A stretch of DNA of 64,000 nt from Vibrio diabolicus (GTDB lineage: Bacteria; Pseudomonadota; Gammaproteobacteria; Enterobacterales; Vibrionaceae). Positions 46,215 through 54,040 of this stretch are shown here, piece after piece; within the stretch, counting starts at the first letter, position 1; every line of letters begins with the position of its first letter. Where the stretch lies: assembly GCA_001048675.1 (NCBI GenBank), contig CCKK01000020.1, positions 310,001 to 374,000 of the forward strand, read 5' to 3'. The notes under the pieces are model-generated. The model was given only the letters and a program-made list of their open reading frames with translations, ran no database searches and was not told the DNA's origin. The translations under genes and the position numbers were made by a program.

Positions 46215-47186
46215 ATGAAAAAGATACTGGCTACCATGCTTAGCGTTGGTGTGTGTACCTCGGCTTTTGCAAGTAGCGAGGGTTTCGATGAATACTTGAA
46301 TAAGCTGCGTGCTGAAGCGCGTGATAAAGGTATCTCAGAGCAGGTCATTAGTGCTGCTTTTGCGAATGTTGAGTACAAGCCTCGAGCAGTAAAAGCGGAC
46401 CGAAACCAGCCAGAGAAGAAACTGACGTTGGATGAATACATTCCTCGCGCGGTGCCCGAATGGAAGGTGAAGCAAGCAAGACAACTCTATAAAGAGCATT
46501 ACACCGAGCTAAAGCGTATAGGCGATGAGTACGGTGTGCAGCCTCGCTTTATCGTGGCGCTGTGGGGTGTAGAAAGTAACTTTGGTAAATTTACGGGTAA
46601 CTTCAAAGTGATTGACGCGTTGTCGACAATGGCATTTGAAGGTCGTCGTGAAGAGTTTTTCCGTAAAGAGACCATGTCGGCATTGCAGATCCTCGATCAA
46701 GGCCATATCGAGCTAGATAATTTTAAAGGTTCTTGGGCTGGTGCGATGGGACAGTGTCAATTTATGCCAAGCTCTTTCCTACGTTTTGCCGCTGACGGCA
46801 ACGGGGATGGTAAAAAAGACATTTGGCAATCTGAAGCCGACGTATTTGCATCAACCGCTAACTATTTGAGCAAGTCTGGCTGGGATGACAAATACACTTG
46901 GGGTCGCCAAGTGAAAGTTCCTAAAGGCATTGATCGCAGCTTAGAAGGGCGCACGGCTGAAAAAGGTAAATACCTTCAGGAGTGGAGCAAACTTGGCATC
47001 ACAAAATACGACGGTAGTCCGTTGCCAAAACTGGATGAAGACATCAAAGCATGGTTGATCATGCCGGACGACGAAAATGGTCGTACGTATCTGGTTTACA
47101 ATAACTACAACGTACTGATGAAGTGGAACCGCTCTTACTACTTCGCACTCGCCGTGAGTCACTTGGCTGACCGAATTAAATACTGA
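46215..47186 (+). CDS. Lytic murein transglycosylase, MltB-like
   Basis: This periplasmic enzyme cleaves peptidoglycan glycan strands with formation of anhydromuropeptides. The start is ATG 46215, behind AAGGAGG. The longer frame from 46197 lacks such a site. It has 323 residues, including a signal peptide ending near TSAFA. It lacks a lipobox, so it is predicted to be soluble. The catalytic Glu is in ALWGVESNFGKF; GAMGQCQFMPSSFLRFA and the Asp-rich DGNGDGKKDIW loop follow, all typical of the MltB type 2 group. Confidence 0.9.
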   Translation: MKKILATMLSVGVCTSAFASSEGFDEYLNKLRAEARDKGISEQVISAAFANVEYKPRAVKADRNQPEKKLTLDEYIPRAVPEWKVKQARQLYKEHYTELKRIGDEYGVQPRFIVALWGVESNFGKFTGNFKVIDALSTMAFEGRREEFFRKETMSALQILDQGHIELDNFKGSWAGAMGQCQFMPSSFLRFAADGNGDGKKDIWQSEADVFASTANYLSKSGWDDKYTWGRQVKVPKGIDRSLEGRTAEKGKYLQEWSKLGITKYDGSPLPKLDEDIKAWLIMPDDENGRTYLVYNNYNVLMKWNRSYYFALAVSHLADRIKY

Positions 47187-47227
47187 GCTGTTATCAAATA
47201 ATCACTTGGCATCCAGTATTCAATATG

Positions 47228-47253
47228 AGGGCTCTTCGGAGTCCTTTGTTTTT
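47228..47253 (+). terminator. Terminator after the lytic transglycosylase gene
   Basis: AGGGCTC-TTCG-GAGTCCT, a seven-pair stem with one wobble and a TTCG tetraloop, is followed by TTGTTTTT. Confidence 0.85.
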
Positions 47254-47277
47254 CCTATAATCAAATCGAGGTAAAGC

Positions 47278-48222
47278 GTGTTATCTGAACGTGCCGCACA
47301 AATGGTGATTTTCTCCGCTCTTCTTAAACATAAAAGCTTCACAGCGGCTGCAAAGAGCTTAGGCGTGTCGGTGTCTCATGTGAGTAAACAGTTGAGCCAG
47401 CTGGAAGCGTCTCTTGGTATCAAGCTTGTTCAACGCACTACGCGAAGCTTTACGCCGACTGAAGCAGGAAAAACCTTTTTTCATCACTGTGAGCAAGTGG
47501 TACAAGCGGTGAGCAGCGCCACATTAGAGATGGAAACCCAGCGGGATGAAGTGGCAGGTTTGGTACGTCTTGGATTGTCGCAATCATTTGGTACCTTACA
47601 CATTATCCCAGCGATTCAAGAGTTACGCGAACTGTATCCTCAACTTCAAGTGGAAGTACATCTGTTTGACTATAAGGTCGATATGTTAGCCGAAGGGCTC
47701 GATTTATGGGTAACCAACAACGAGCATTTGCCTGAAGGCTACATTGCGCAGCGTTTGACGGATTGCCAGTTTGTTGTGGCGGCATCACCAGATTACTTAT
47801 TGAAACATGATACGCCAACAGAGCCGGATGATTTGTCTTCTCATAACTGTCTTATATACAGAAGCTGGGAGCGCGACTATACGGGGTGGGCGTTTACCAA
47901 AGATCAGCAAGAATTGAACGTAAAAGTCTCGGGTAACTATTCAGTGGATCTGGCAGAAGCCGTTCGGGATGCCGCTATTGCAGGTTGGGGCATTGCCTAC
48001 CTTGCCACTTACTTACTGGGTGATGAGTTTAGAACGGGTAAGTTAATACAGTTGTTACCGGACTGGAAAGCAAGCCAGTCGATGCCGTTTTATGCGGTGT
48101 ATCCAAGCCGCCAACATATGCCCAAAAAAATATCCGCAGTGATTAACTTCATCAAACAGAAGATCGGTAACCCGTGTCATTGGGATCAACGTCTAGCGCC
48201 TTACATATCTATTCCTAAGTAA
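47278..48222 (+). CDS. LysR-family transcriptional regulator
   Basis: This is a 314-residue LysR-type regulator with a GTG start at 47278 behind GAGGTAAAGC. The N-terminal winged HTH (about 1-60) reads SFTAAAKSLGVSVSHVSKQ in its helix-turn-helix part. The effector-binding domain spans about 90-300 and includes GLVRLGLSQSFGTLHI. It resembles the CrgA/AaeR-like subgroup. No obvious divergent target gene is present, and the next gene on the same strand encodes a nucleoside transporter, so a specific target cannot be assigned. Confidence 0.9.
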   Translation: MLSERAAQMVIFSALLKHKSFTAAAKSLGVSVSHVSKQLSQLEASLGIKLVQRTTRSFTPTEAGKTFFHHCEQVVQAVSSATLEMETQRDEVAGLVRLGLSQSFGTLHIIPAIQELRELYPQLQVEVHLFDYKVDMLAEGLDLWVTNNEHLPEGYIAQRLTDCQFVVAASPDYLLKHDTPTEPDDLSSHNCLIYRSWERDYTGWAFTKDQQELNVKVSGNYSVDLAEAVRDAAIAGWGIAYLATYLLGDEFRTGKLIQLLPDWKASQSMPFYAVYPSRQHMPKKISAVINFIKQKIGNPCHWDQRLAPYISIPK

Positions 48223-48321
48223 CAGGATCAATGACGTTATTGAACGGCACATAAGGTGATTCACTTCACAAAAATTTTTCCAGAACTAGAAACATCTTTT
48301 CCATATAGAAACAATAAAAAT

Positions 48322-48337
48322 AAGCAAACGTTTATAT
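48322..48337. promoter_or_regulatory. Putative PurR-type operator upstream of the nucleoside transporter
   Basis: AAGCAAACGTTTATAT matches 11 of the 12 fixed positions of the 16-base PurR pattern ANGCAANCGNTTNCNT. It lies just before two TATAAT hexamers (48341-48346 and 48356-48361). A related LacI-family repressor such as CytR could also recognise the central GCAAACGTTT. Confidence 0.5.
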
Positions 48338-48479
48338 TTATATAATTCAATGCCTTATAATTAAGGTCAATTATTGGGCGCTTAAACTTTTCACACTGTT
48401 AACATCCTCAACTTGCAGCATTTTGAGTCCGCTATACAATCCGGTGCCTTCCATATCCCCCTTCTGTCGGATTCATTTT

Positions 48480-49679
48480 ATGAACTCAATTATTGGTATC
48501 GTAGCCATACTATTCGTAGCATGGCTACTTTCTACAAATAGAAAAAATATAAAGCTGAGAACAGTGTCGTTTGCGTTTGCTTTGCAGGTACTGTTTGCGT
48601 TGTTGGTTTTATATGTACCAGCAGGACGAGATGCGCTGAATTCAGTGAGCAGCGTTGTGTCGAATTTGATCAACTATGGTCAAGAGGGCATTGCGTTTTT
48701 ATTCGGTAATTTGGCGACAGGGGGCTTCACCTTTGCGATCAATGTCCTGGGTATCATCGTTTTCTTCTCCTCTCTTATCTCCGGTCTTTATCACATTGGT
48801 GTGATGCCAAAAATCATTAACTTTATCGGTGGCGGTATTCAAAAACTGCTGGGTATCGGTCGTGCGGAGTCTTTGTCTGCAACGGCGAATATTTTTGTTG
48901 GCACCATTGAAGCGCCATTGATGGTAAAGCCATACCTAAAGCACATGACCGACTCGCAGTTCTTTGCGGTGATGACTGGCGGTTTGGCTTCTGTTGCTGG
49001 TGGAACGTTGGTTGGTTACGCGTCACTAGGCGTTGACCTTAACTACCTGATCGCTGCTGCATTTATGTCGGCACCTGCGGGCTTGCTGATGGCAAAAATT
49101 TTAATGCCAGAAGATACGGATAAAGCAGCAGATATCGACATTAGCCAAGTTGAAATTCCACGTGCAACCAACGTAGTAGAAGCATTAGCCGATGGTGCCA
49201 TGGCGGGTGTACGCATTGCTGTATCGGTAGGTGGTACGCTATTGGCTTTCATCAGTGTCATTGCAATGTTAAACGGCATGCTAGGTTGGATTGGTGACCT
49301 TGTTGGGACGCCACTAAGCTTCGAGCTGATCCTAGGGTATGTATTCGCACCTGTCGCTTGGTTATTAGGTGTACCATGGCAAGAAGCAACCACAGCAGGC
49401 TCGCTGATTGGTAATAAGATTGTGGTGAATGAGTTCGTTGCTTTCATCCAGCTTGCTGAAGTGAAGTCTCAACTCAGCGAACACTCACAAGCAATCGTGA
49501 CGTTTGCTTTGTGTGGTTTTGCAAACATCTCAAGTATGGCGATGTTGATTGGCGGACTGGGCTCATTGGTACCTGAAAAGCGTGCATTTGTTTCTAAGCA
49601 TGGTTTCCGTGCGATTATCGCTGGTGTGATGGCGAACTTAATGAGCGCTTCAATTGCGGGCGTGATTTTAAGTCTGTAA
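48480..49679 (+). CDS. Concentrative nucleoside transporter, NupC family
   Basis: This is a cation-coupled inner-membrane nucleoside importer of the CNT family. ATG 48480 (MNSIIGIVAILFVAWLL) is preferred over an in-frame codon at 48423, because the shorter protein of 399 residues begins directly with a transmembrane helix, as in the family. About ten membrane segments are visible. Signature parts include GTIEAPLMVKPYL, the NEFVAF loop and the CGFANISSMAMLIGGLG segment near the C-terminus. A PurR-like site lies upstream. Confidence 0.92.
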   Translation: MNSIIGIVAILFVAWLLSTNRKNIKLRTVSFAFALQVLFALLVLYVPAGRDALNSVSSVVSNLINYGQEGIAFLFGNLATGGFTFAINVLGIIVFFSSLISGLYHIGVMPKIINFIGGGIQKLLGIGRAESLSATANIFVGTIEAPLMVKPYLKHMTDSQFFAVMTGGLASVAGGTLVGYASLGVDLNYLIAAAFMSAPAGLLMAKILMPEDTDKAADIDISQVEIPRATNVVEALADGAMAGVRIAVSVGGTLLAFISVIAMLNGMLGWIGDLVGTPLSFELILGYVFAPVAWLLGVPWQEATTAGSLIGNKIVVNEFVAFIQLAEVKSQLSEHSQAIVTFALCGFANISSMAMLIGGLGSLVPEKRAFVSKHGFRAIIAGVMANLMSASIAGVILSL

Positions 49680-49703
49680 CTGAAAGAGATACCTAAAATT
49701 AGC

Positions 49704-49729
49704 AAAAAGGCTCCTTGCGGAGCCTTTTT
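49704..49729. terminator. Bidirectional terminator between the nucleoside transporter gene and folD
   Basis: AAAAAGGCTCC and GGAGCCTTTTT surround TTGC, a perfect 11-pair stem between convergent genes. Confidence 0.92.
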
Positions 49730-49747
49730 CGTATCTGAAGTTTTACG

Positions 49748-50608
49748 TTATTTGTCTGTGTGGAACTGCTCGCAAGCGAGCATCGTGTTCTCAATTAAGC
49801 TTGCGACGGTCATTGGGCCAACACCACCAGGGACAGGAGTAATAAAGCTCGCACTTTCACGTGCTTTATCGTATTCCACGTCGCCAACTAGCTTGCCTGA
49901 ATCAAGACGGTTAATGCCGACATCGATAACCACTGCACCTTTCTTAATCCACTCTCCAGGGATGAAGTTTGGCTTACCAACCGCAACCACAACGACGTCA
50001 GCTTGACGCACATGACTCTCTAGGTCTTTGGTAAAACGGTGACATGTTGTTGTCGTGCAGCCCGCAAGCAGCAGCTCAAGTGTCATTGGACGACCAACAA
50101 TGTTTGATGCACCAACCACAACAGCATGTTTGCCACGAAGCTCGATGTTGTAACGGTCGAGTAGGGTAATTATGCCCTTTGGCGTGCAAGAGCGAAGCTT
50201 TGGAATACGTTGCGCAAGACGACCAACGTTGTAAGGGTGGAAGCCATCCACGTCTTTCTCTGGGTGAATGCGCTCTAAAACATGTGTTGTGTCGATGCCC
50301 GCAGGAAGGGGTAATTGCACTAGAATGCCGTCAATTTCATCATCGTTGTTTAATTCATCAATCAGCGCTAGTAACTCTTCTTCTGAGCTAGACGCAGGAA
50401 GGTCAAAAGACTTAGAAACAAACCCAACTTCTTCACATGCGCGGCGTTTGCTACCGACATAAACCTGAGAAGCAGGATCTTCACCAACTAGAACCACTGC
50501 TAAACCAGGAGCACGTAGCCCAGCTTCAACACGAGCTTTAACACGTGCTGCCACTTCGGATCGAACAGTTTGGGAAATGAGAGTTCCGTCTATATTTTGA
50601 GCAGTCAT
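49748..50608 (-). CDS. folD: Methylene-THF dehydrogenase/cyclohydrolase FolD
   Basis: FolD is a bifunctional enzyme of one-carbon metabolism that converts 5,10-methylene-THF to 10-formyl-THF using NADP. It has 286 residues. The catalytic Lys is in [14 protein letters not shown] (about 50-63). The folate-site QLPLPAGID and NADP-binding [11 protein letters not shown] follow, then [15 protein letters not shown] near the C-terminus. AAGGAAAG precedes the ATG. A perfect PurR-type operator lies 72 bases upstream. Confidence 0.97.
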   Translation of the reverse strand: MTAQNIDGTLISQTVRSEVAARVKARVEAGLRAPGLAVVLVGEDPASQVYVGSKRRACEEVGFVSKSFDLPASSSEEELLALIDELNNDDEIDGILVQLPLPAGIDTTHVLERIHPEKDVDGFHPYNVGRLAQRIPKLRSCTPKGIITLLDRYNIELRGKHAVVVGASNIVGRPMTLELLLAGCTTTTCHRFTKDLESHVRQADVVVVAVGKPNFIPGEWIKKGAVVIDVGINRLDSGKLVGDVEYDKARESASFITPVPGGVGPMTVASLIENTMLACEQFHTDK

Positions 50609-50679
50609 GACTTTCCTTATAAATTAAGAAGGCAAATTATCTGCGGCGCATTGTCGCAGAATTTCTTATTAACATCCAT

Positions 50680-50695
50680 ACGCAAACGTTTGCTT
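50680..50695. promoter_or_regulatory. PurR-type operator upstream of folD
   Basis: ACGCAAACGTTTGCTT matches every fixed position of the PurR consensus and is nearly palindromic. It lies in the folD-tRNA gap. Regulation of folD, the supplier of formyl-THF for purine synthesis, by PurR is biologically sensible. Confidence 0.75.
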
Positions 50696-50769
50696 TGTGG
50701 TGTTTTTGAACATTAAGCGTTTTGATGGACTTTTTTTAGGCATTCAGATCAGAATGTTATGAAAACCCG

Positions 50770-50797
50770 TTGATTTACCCGTTTGAACTCGTATAAT
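50770..50797 (+). promoter_or_regulatory. Promoter of tRNA-Arg
   Basis: TTGATT and a perfect TATAAT are separated by 16 bases. The -10 ends 14 bases before the mature tRNA 5' end, and a short GC-rich discriminator lies between. Confidence 0.75.
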
Positions 50798-50811
50798 CCT
50801 TTCCCTGTAGC

Positions 50812-50888
50812 GCGCCCTTAGCTCAGCTGGATAGAGCACGTCCCTTCTAAGGATGTGGTCATTGGTTCGAATCCAATAGGGCGTGCCA
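50812..50888 (+). tRNA. tRNA-Arg (anticodon TCT)
   Basis: A complete 77-base cloverleaf can be drawn. The acceptor arms GCGCCCT and AGGGCGT include one G-U pair. The D arm is GCTC/GAGC. The anticodon stem is CGTCC/GGATG with loop CTTCTAA, giving anticodon TCT. The T arm is ATTGG-TTCGAAT-CCAAT, and GCCA is encoded at the 3' end. It reads AGA codons. A terminator follows directly. Confidence 0.97.
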
Positions 50889-50896
50889 TTTATTTA

Positions 50897-50931
50897 AAAG
50901 CCCCGATAACTCTTTGAGTTGTCGGGGCTTT
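50897..50931 (+). terminator. Terminator after tRNA-Arg
   Basis: AAAGCCCCGATAAC and GTTGTCGGGGCTTT pair around TCTTTGA in a 14-pair stem with one wobble. Confidence 0.9.
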
Positions 50932-50997
50932 GTCGATCTTGTCTCAAATGTATTAACTTAGCTCTGTTACATGAGCTTTATTTTGATGCTTAAACTC

Positions 50998-51588
50998 ATG
51001 AAAAAAATAATTTTTACTGCATTGATTGTTACTCTTTTAAGTGGGTGTGTCACACGCAAAGTTCGTGTTTTACCCCAAGCTATAAATATTACCCCAATTA
51101 CTGATATTGCAATTAAAAACCTTAATTGCAGAATGGTTGACTCTTACACGATCGAGGATGTTCATCCAAACAATGTAGATCGTATACTTAAGAATCAAAC
51201 TTACGCATCTGGTGGAAACCGGTACCATATCGCAACTGTTCTAGATACTAGCCGTGGACGCCCATCTAGTGTTGTTGCGGAGCTTTATGACTGCCAGGTT
51301 GCCAAAATCAGTTTAGAAGCTGAGAAAGTTAAATTACTACCTGGTGCAAATGAAGTTCAACCCATCTCGTTTGCAGAAGTCGAAAACAATGAGTGCAAAG
51401 TGATTGGAAACAAAGTTGTATCAGAAAGCCAGAAAGGTTCTCTTTTTGATGAGTTGTCTAACCAAGTCTACATGGCGGGTGGTAATCGATATCATGTGAC
51501 TAATATTATTGAGTCTGAAGGACAAACTCCAACATCTGTTTCTGCTGATATCTATCGTTGCAAGCACCGTTCAGTTGCCTTCAACTAA
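50998..51588 (+). CDS. Lipoprotein with two DUF4156-like repeats
   Basis: This is a 196-residue putative outer membrane lipoprotein. ATG 50998 opens a signal peptide with lipobox TLLSGC (Cys about 17). A longer frame from 50971 is less likely. The mature part holds two similar units of about 75 residues. One contains YASGGNRYHIATVLDTSRG and ends ELYDC; the other contains YMAGGNRYHVTNIIESEG and ends DIYRC. Each also has an early Cys (LNC, NEC), so each repeat may close a disulfide. The pattern recalls DUF4156 proteins such as E. coli YjeI, by inference. It lies between tRNA-Arg and the APE operon and has no evident partner. Confidence 0.65.
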   Translation: MKKIIFTALIVTLLSGCVTRKVRVLPQAINITPITDIAIKNLNCRMVDSYTIEDVHPNNVDRILKNQTYASGGNRYHIATVLDTSRGRPSSVVAELYDCQVAKISLEAEKVKLLPGANEVQPISFAEVENNECKVIGNKVVSESQKGSLFDELSNQVYMAGGNRYHVTNIIESEGQTPTSVSADIYRCKHRSVAFN

Positions 51589-51590
51589 CA

Positions 51591-51618
51591 AAAAAGCGCT
51601 GGTTAACCAGCGCTTTTG
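51591..51618. terminator. Bidirectional terminator at the end of the APE operon
   Basis: AAAGCGCTGG-TTAA-CCAGCGCTTT is a perfect stem with flanking A and T tracts, between the lipoprotein gene and the last gene of the minus-strand APE operon. Confidence 0.92.
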
Positions 51619-51633
51619 CATTTATTAAGGGCA

Positions 51634-52857
51634 TTACATCTTTTTAAAGATGATGGAGGTGTTGATGCCGCCAAAGGCGAAGTTGTTACTCATCAAATAT
51701 TTCACGTCCAGCTCTCGGCCTTGTCCGGCGATGTAGTCTAAATCACCACATTGCTCGTCGAGGTTTTTTAGGTTGAGCGTTGGGTTGAACCAGCCTGTGT
51801 GCATCATTTCTAAACCTAGCCACGCTTCAATCGCGCCACAGGCGCCTAGTGTGTGGCCAAAGTAGCTCTTGAGTGAACTTATTGGCACTTTGCCCAGAGC
51901 ATTCGCTGTTGCGTTGCTTTCCGCAATATCGCCGCGGTCGGTGGCAGTGCCGTGAGCAGATACATAGTCGATCTTCTCAGCAGGAATGCCCGCGTTTTGC
52001 AAAGCCATTTCCATACAGATTTGCATGGTTTCCATCTGTGGTTGAGTGACGTGTGCGGCATCACAGTTGCTGGCAAAACCGATGATTTCTGCATAGATTT
52101 TCGCGCCACGAGCGACGGCGTGTTCGTACTCTTCCAGAACTAGCGTTCCCGCACCTTCACCAATCACCAAACCATCGCGATCGGAGTCATAAGGTCTTGG
52201 TGTGCTTTTCGGGTCTTCATTCTTCAGACTGGTGGCAAAAAGGGTATCGAAGACAGCGGATTCCGTTGGGCACAATTCTTCAGCGCCACCCGCAACCATG
52301 ACCGTTTGGTAGCCGTGTTTGATCGCTTCGTAGGCGTAGCCGATTGCTTGGCTGCCAGAGGTACATGCACTGCTGGTTGGGATCACTCGGCCTTTCAAAC
52401 CGAAAAATAGACCAACGTTCACCGCCGTGGTATGTGGCATCATCTGCACGTAAGTCGTTGCGGTGATCGCTTTAGTGGTTTTCTCATTCAGCATGACACC
52501 AAATGCGCCGATTGCGTCAGTACTGCCTGTTGATGAGCCGTATGCGATACCCGTTTGACCATTGGTGAGTACGCAGTTACCAATCAAACCTGCTTGGCTC
52601 AGTGCGTTTTCTGTTGCGACGGTCGCTAATTTGGAAACACGGCCCATGCCGCGTACTTGCTTGCGCTTGTAGTGCTTTGGCAGATCAAAATCTAAAATTG
52701 GTGCCGCGAGCTTGGTGTTCAAACCATCATACTGTTCGTAAGAAGGCATGTATTGCGTCGCGTTCTGGCAGTCACGCAGTTTTGGCTCGACAGATTGCCA
52801 ATCGTTACCAAACGCAGTCACACCCGACATTCCGGTTACAACAACTCGACGGCTCAT
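51634..52857 (-). CDS. Beta-ketoacyl-ACP synthase of the aryl polyene locus (ApeR-like)
   Basis: This is a FabF-like ketosynthase of 407 residues. It has the full catalytic set: nucleophile Cys in TSSACTSGSQ, His in SAHGTATDRGD and His in SYFGHTLGACG. The N-terminus RRVVVTGMSGVTAFG is typical. It is the last gene of the operon and overlaps the reductase gene by four bases. By position and similarity it corresponds to ApeR, which starts or supports chain extension in APE synthesis; the exact step is inferred. Confidence 0.85.
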   Translation of the reverse strand: MSRRVVVTGMSGVTAFGNDWQSVEPKLRDCQNATQYMPSYEQYDGLNTKLAAPILDFDLPKHYKRKQVRGMGRVSKLATVATENALSQAGLIGNCVLTNGQTGIAYGSSTGSTDAIGAFGVMLNEKTTKAITATTYVQMMPHTTAVNVGLFFGLKGRVIPTSSACTSGSQAIGYAYEAIKHGYQTVMVAGGAEELCPTESAVFDTLFATSLKNEDPKSTPRPYDSDRDGLVIGEGAGTLVLEEYEHAVARGAKIYAEIIGFASNCDAAHVTQPQMETMQICMEMALQNAGIPAEKIDYVSAHGTATDRGDIAESNATANALGKVPISSLKSYFGHTLGACGAIEAWLGLEMMHTGWFNPTLNLKNLDEQCGDLDYIAGQGRELDVKYLMSNNFAFGGINTSIIFKKM

Positions 52858-53579
52858 ACTAGGCCTCCGTTTACCGAAATGACTTGGCGAGTTACATAGC
52901 CTGCGATGTCAGACATAAGGTAACTGACTAAACCAGCGACTTCTTCTGGTTCTCCCATGCGGCGCAAAGGAATTTGTGGCATCGCGTGTTCTTTTACGTG
53001 TTCGTCTACCATGCCTGTGTCGATAAGCCCTGGAGCAACGCAGTTAACGGTGATTTTGCGTTTTGCCAGTTCAAGTGCGAGTGATTTTGTCGCACCAATT
53101 ACGCCCGCTTTTGCTGCGCTGTAGTTGGTTTGACCACGGTTACCCATCAGGCCAGATACTGATGCAAGGGTAACAATTCGACCACCTTTACGCTTTTGCA
53201 CCATTGGCATAACACAAGGGTGAAGAACGTTGTAGAAGCTATCTAGGTTGGTATGAATCACACCATCCCATTCTTCTTCGGTCATCGCAGGGAAAGCGGT
53301 ATCTTTTGTGATGCCAGCATTGTTCACGACGCCATAGTAAGCGCCGTGTTTGGCGATATCGGCTTCTAGCTTCTCACGACAATCTGCACGGTCACTGATG
53401 TCGAATTGGATAAGACGACCGTTACCACCATGCTGTTCGATGGTGTCTAGGGTGTCTTGCGCGCCTTGTTGATCGCCCATGTAATGGACAATGATTTGGA
53501 AACCATCTTTGGCTAACTGAACGGCAATGGCTTTACCGATGCCTTTGCTGGCACCTGTAACGAGGACTTGTCGGGTCAT
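52854..53579 (-). CDS. 3-ketoacyl-ACP reductase, FabG-type (ApeQ-like)
   Basis: This NADPH-dependent short-chain reductase reduces the keto group after each APE extension round. ATG 53579, behind AGGAG, gives 241 residues. A longer frame reaches into the previous gene. The cofactor loop is VTGASKGIGKAIA (about 5-17). The catalytic Tyr and Lys are in NYSAAKAGVIGA near residue 150, and the preceding Ser is in VTLASVSGLMG. It overlaps both neighbours by about four bases. Confidence 0.9.
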   Translation of the reverse strand: MTRQVLVTGASKGIGKAIAVQLAKDGFQIIVHYMGDQQGAQDTLDTIEQHGGNGRLIQFDISDRADCREKLEADIAKHGAYYGVVNNAGITKDTAFPAMTEEEWDGVIHTNLDSFYNVLHPCVMPMVQKRKGGRIVTLASVSGLMGNRGQTNYSAAKAGVIGATKSLALELAKRKITVNCVAPGLIDTGMVDEHVKEHAMPQIPLRRMGEPEEVAGLVSYLMSDIAGYVTRQVISVNGGLV

Positions 53580-54040
53580 TGTTGACTCCTGATTTTCATT
53601 TCTTGTAATTTTTCTTCTGATGGAACGTAAACGTTCAATTGGCAAGTCGCTACAACAGTTCCTTGTAGCTCAATACGGGCTGAAAAAACCGCCATACCGT
53701 TATCTTCCATAACTTTTTCAGCATACACATCGAGCACCTGTCCGCGAGAAAACGTATCGCATTCAGACGTGTATCGACGGCTACCAAGCAAAAAGCCAAT
53801 CGGTGGCGCTTGTTCTTTCATTAATGCGTGGTAACCAGACCACGCCGCGACAGATTGCGCCATAAACTCAATGCCAACGTAAGCTGGCACAGTTTGAGAG
53901 GTCAAGTCGAAGAACGGGTTGTGTTCTGCGATATCAACCTGGCAGTGAATCGTATCTTGTTGAACATCCAAGGCACGATCGACCAAAATCATTGGTTTGT
54001 CGTGTGGCAAAAGTTGTTCGATGGGAGGAAGTTTAGTCAT
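53576..54040 (-). CDS. apeP: ApeP family 3-hydroxyacyl-ACP dehydratase
   Basis: This hot-dog fold dehydratase forms double bonds in the polyene chain together with ApeI. The start is ATG 54040 (MTKLPPIEQLLPHDKP). An upstream frame adds a hydrophobic stretch that is really the end of the ketosynthase gene read in another frame. The product has 154 residues. The family motifs are LLPHDKPMILVDRAL with the conserved His, and YVGIEFMAQSVAAWSGYHA on the hot-dog helix. It overlaps the upstream ketosynthase gene by eight bases. Confidence 0.88.
   Translation of the reverse strand: MTKLPPIEQLLPHDKPMILVDRALDVQQDTIHCQVDIAEHNPFFDLTSQTVPAYVGIEFMAQSVAAWSGYHALMKEQAPPIGFLLGSRRYTSECDTFSRGQVLDVYAEKVMEDNGMAVFSARIELQGTVVATCQLNVYVPSEEKLQEMKIRSQQ

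Noticed and set aside
53580..53645. Longer form of the FabG-type reductase
   Set aside because: It would begin inside the dehydratase gene. ATG 53579 has a clear AGGAG and the typical SDR N-terminus.
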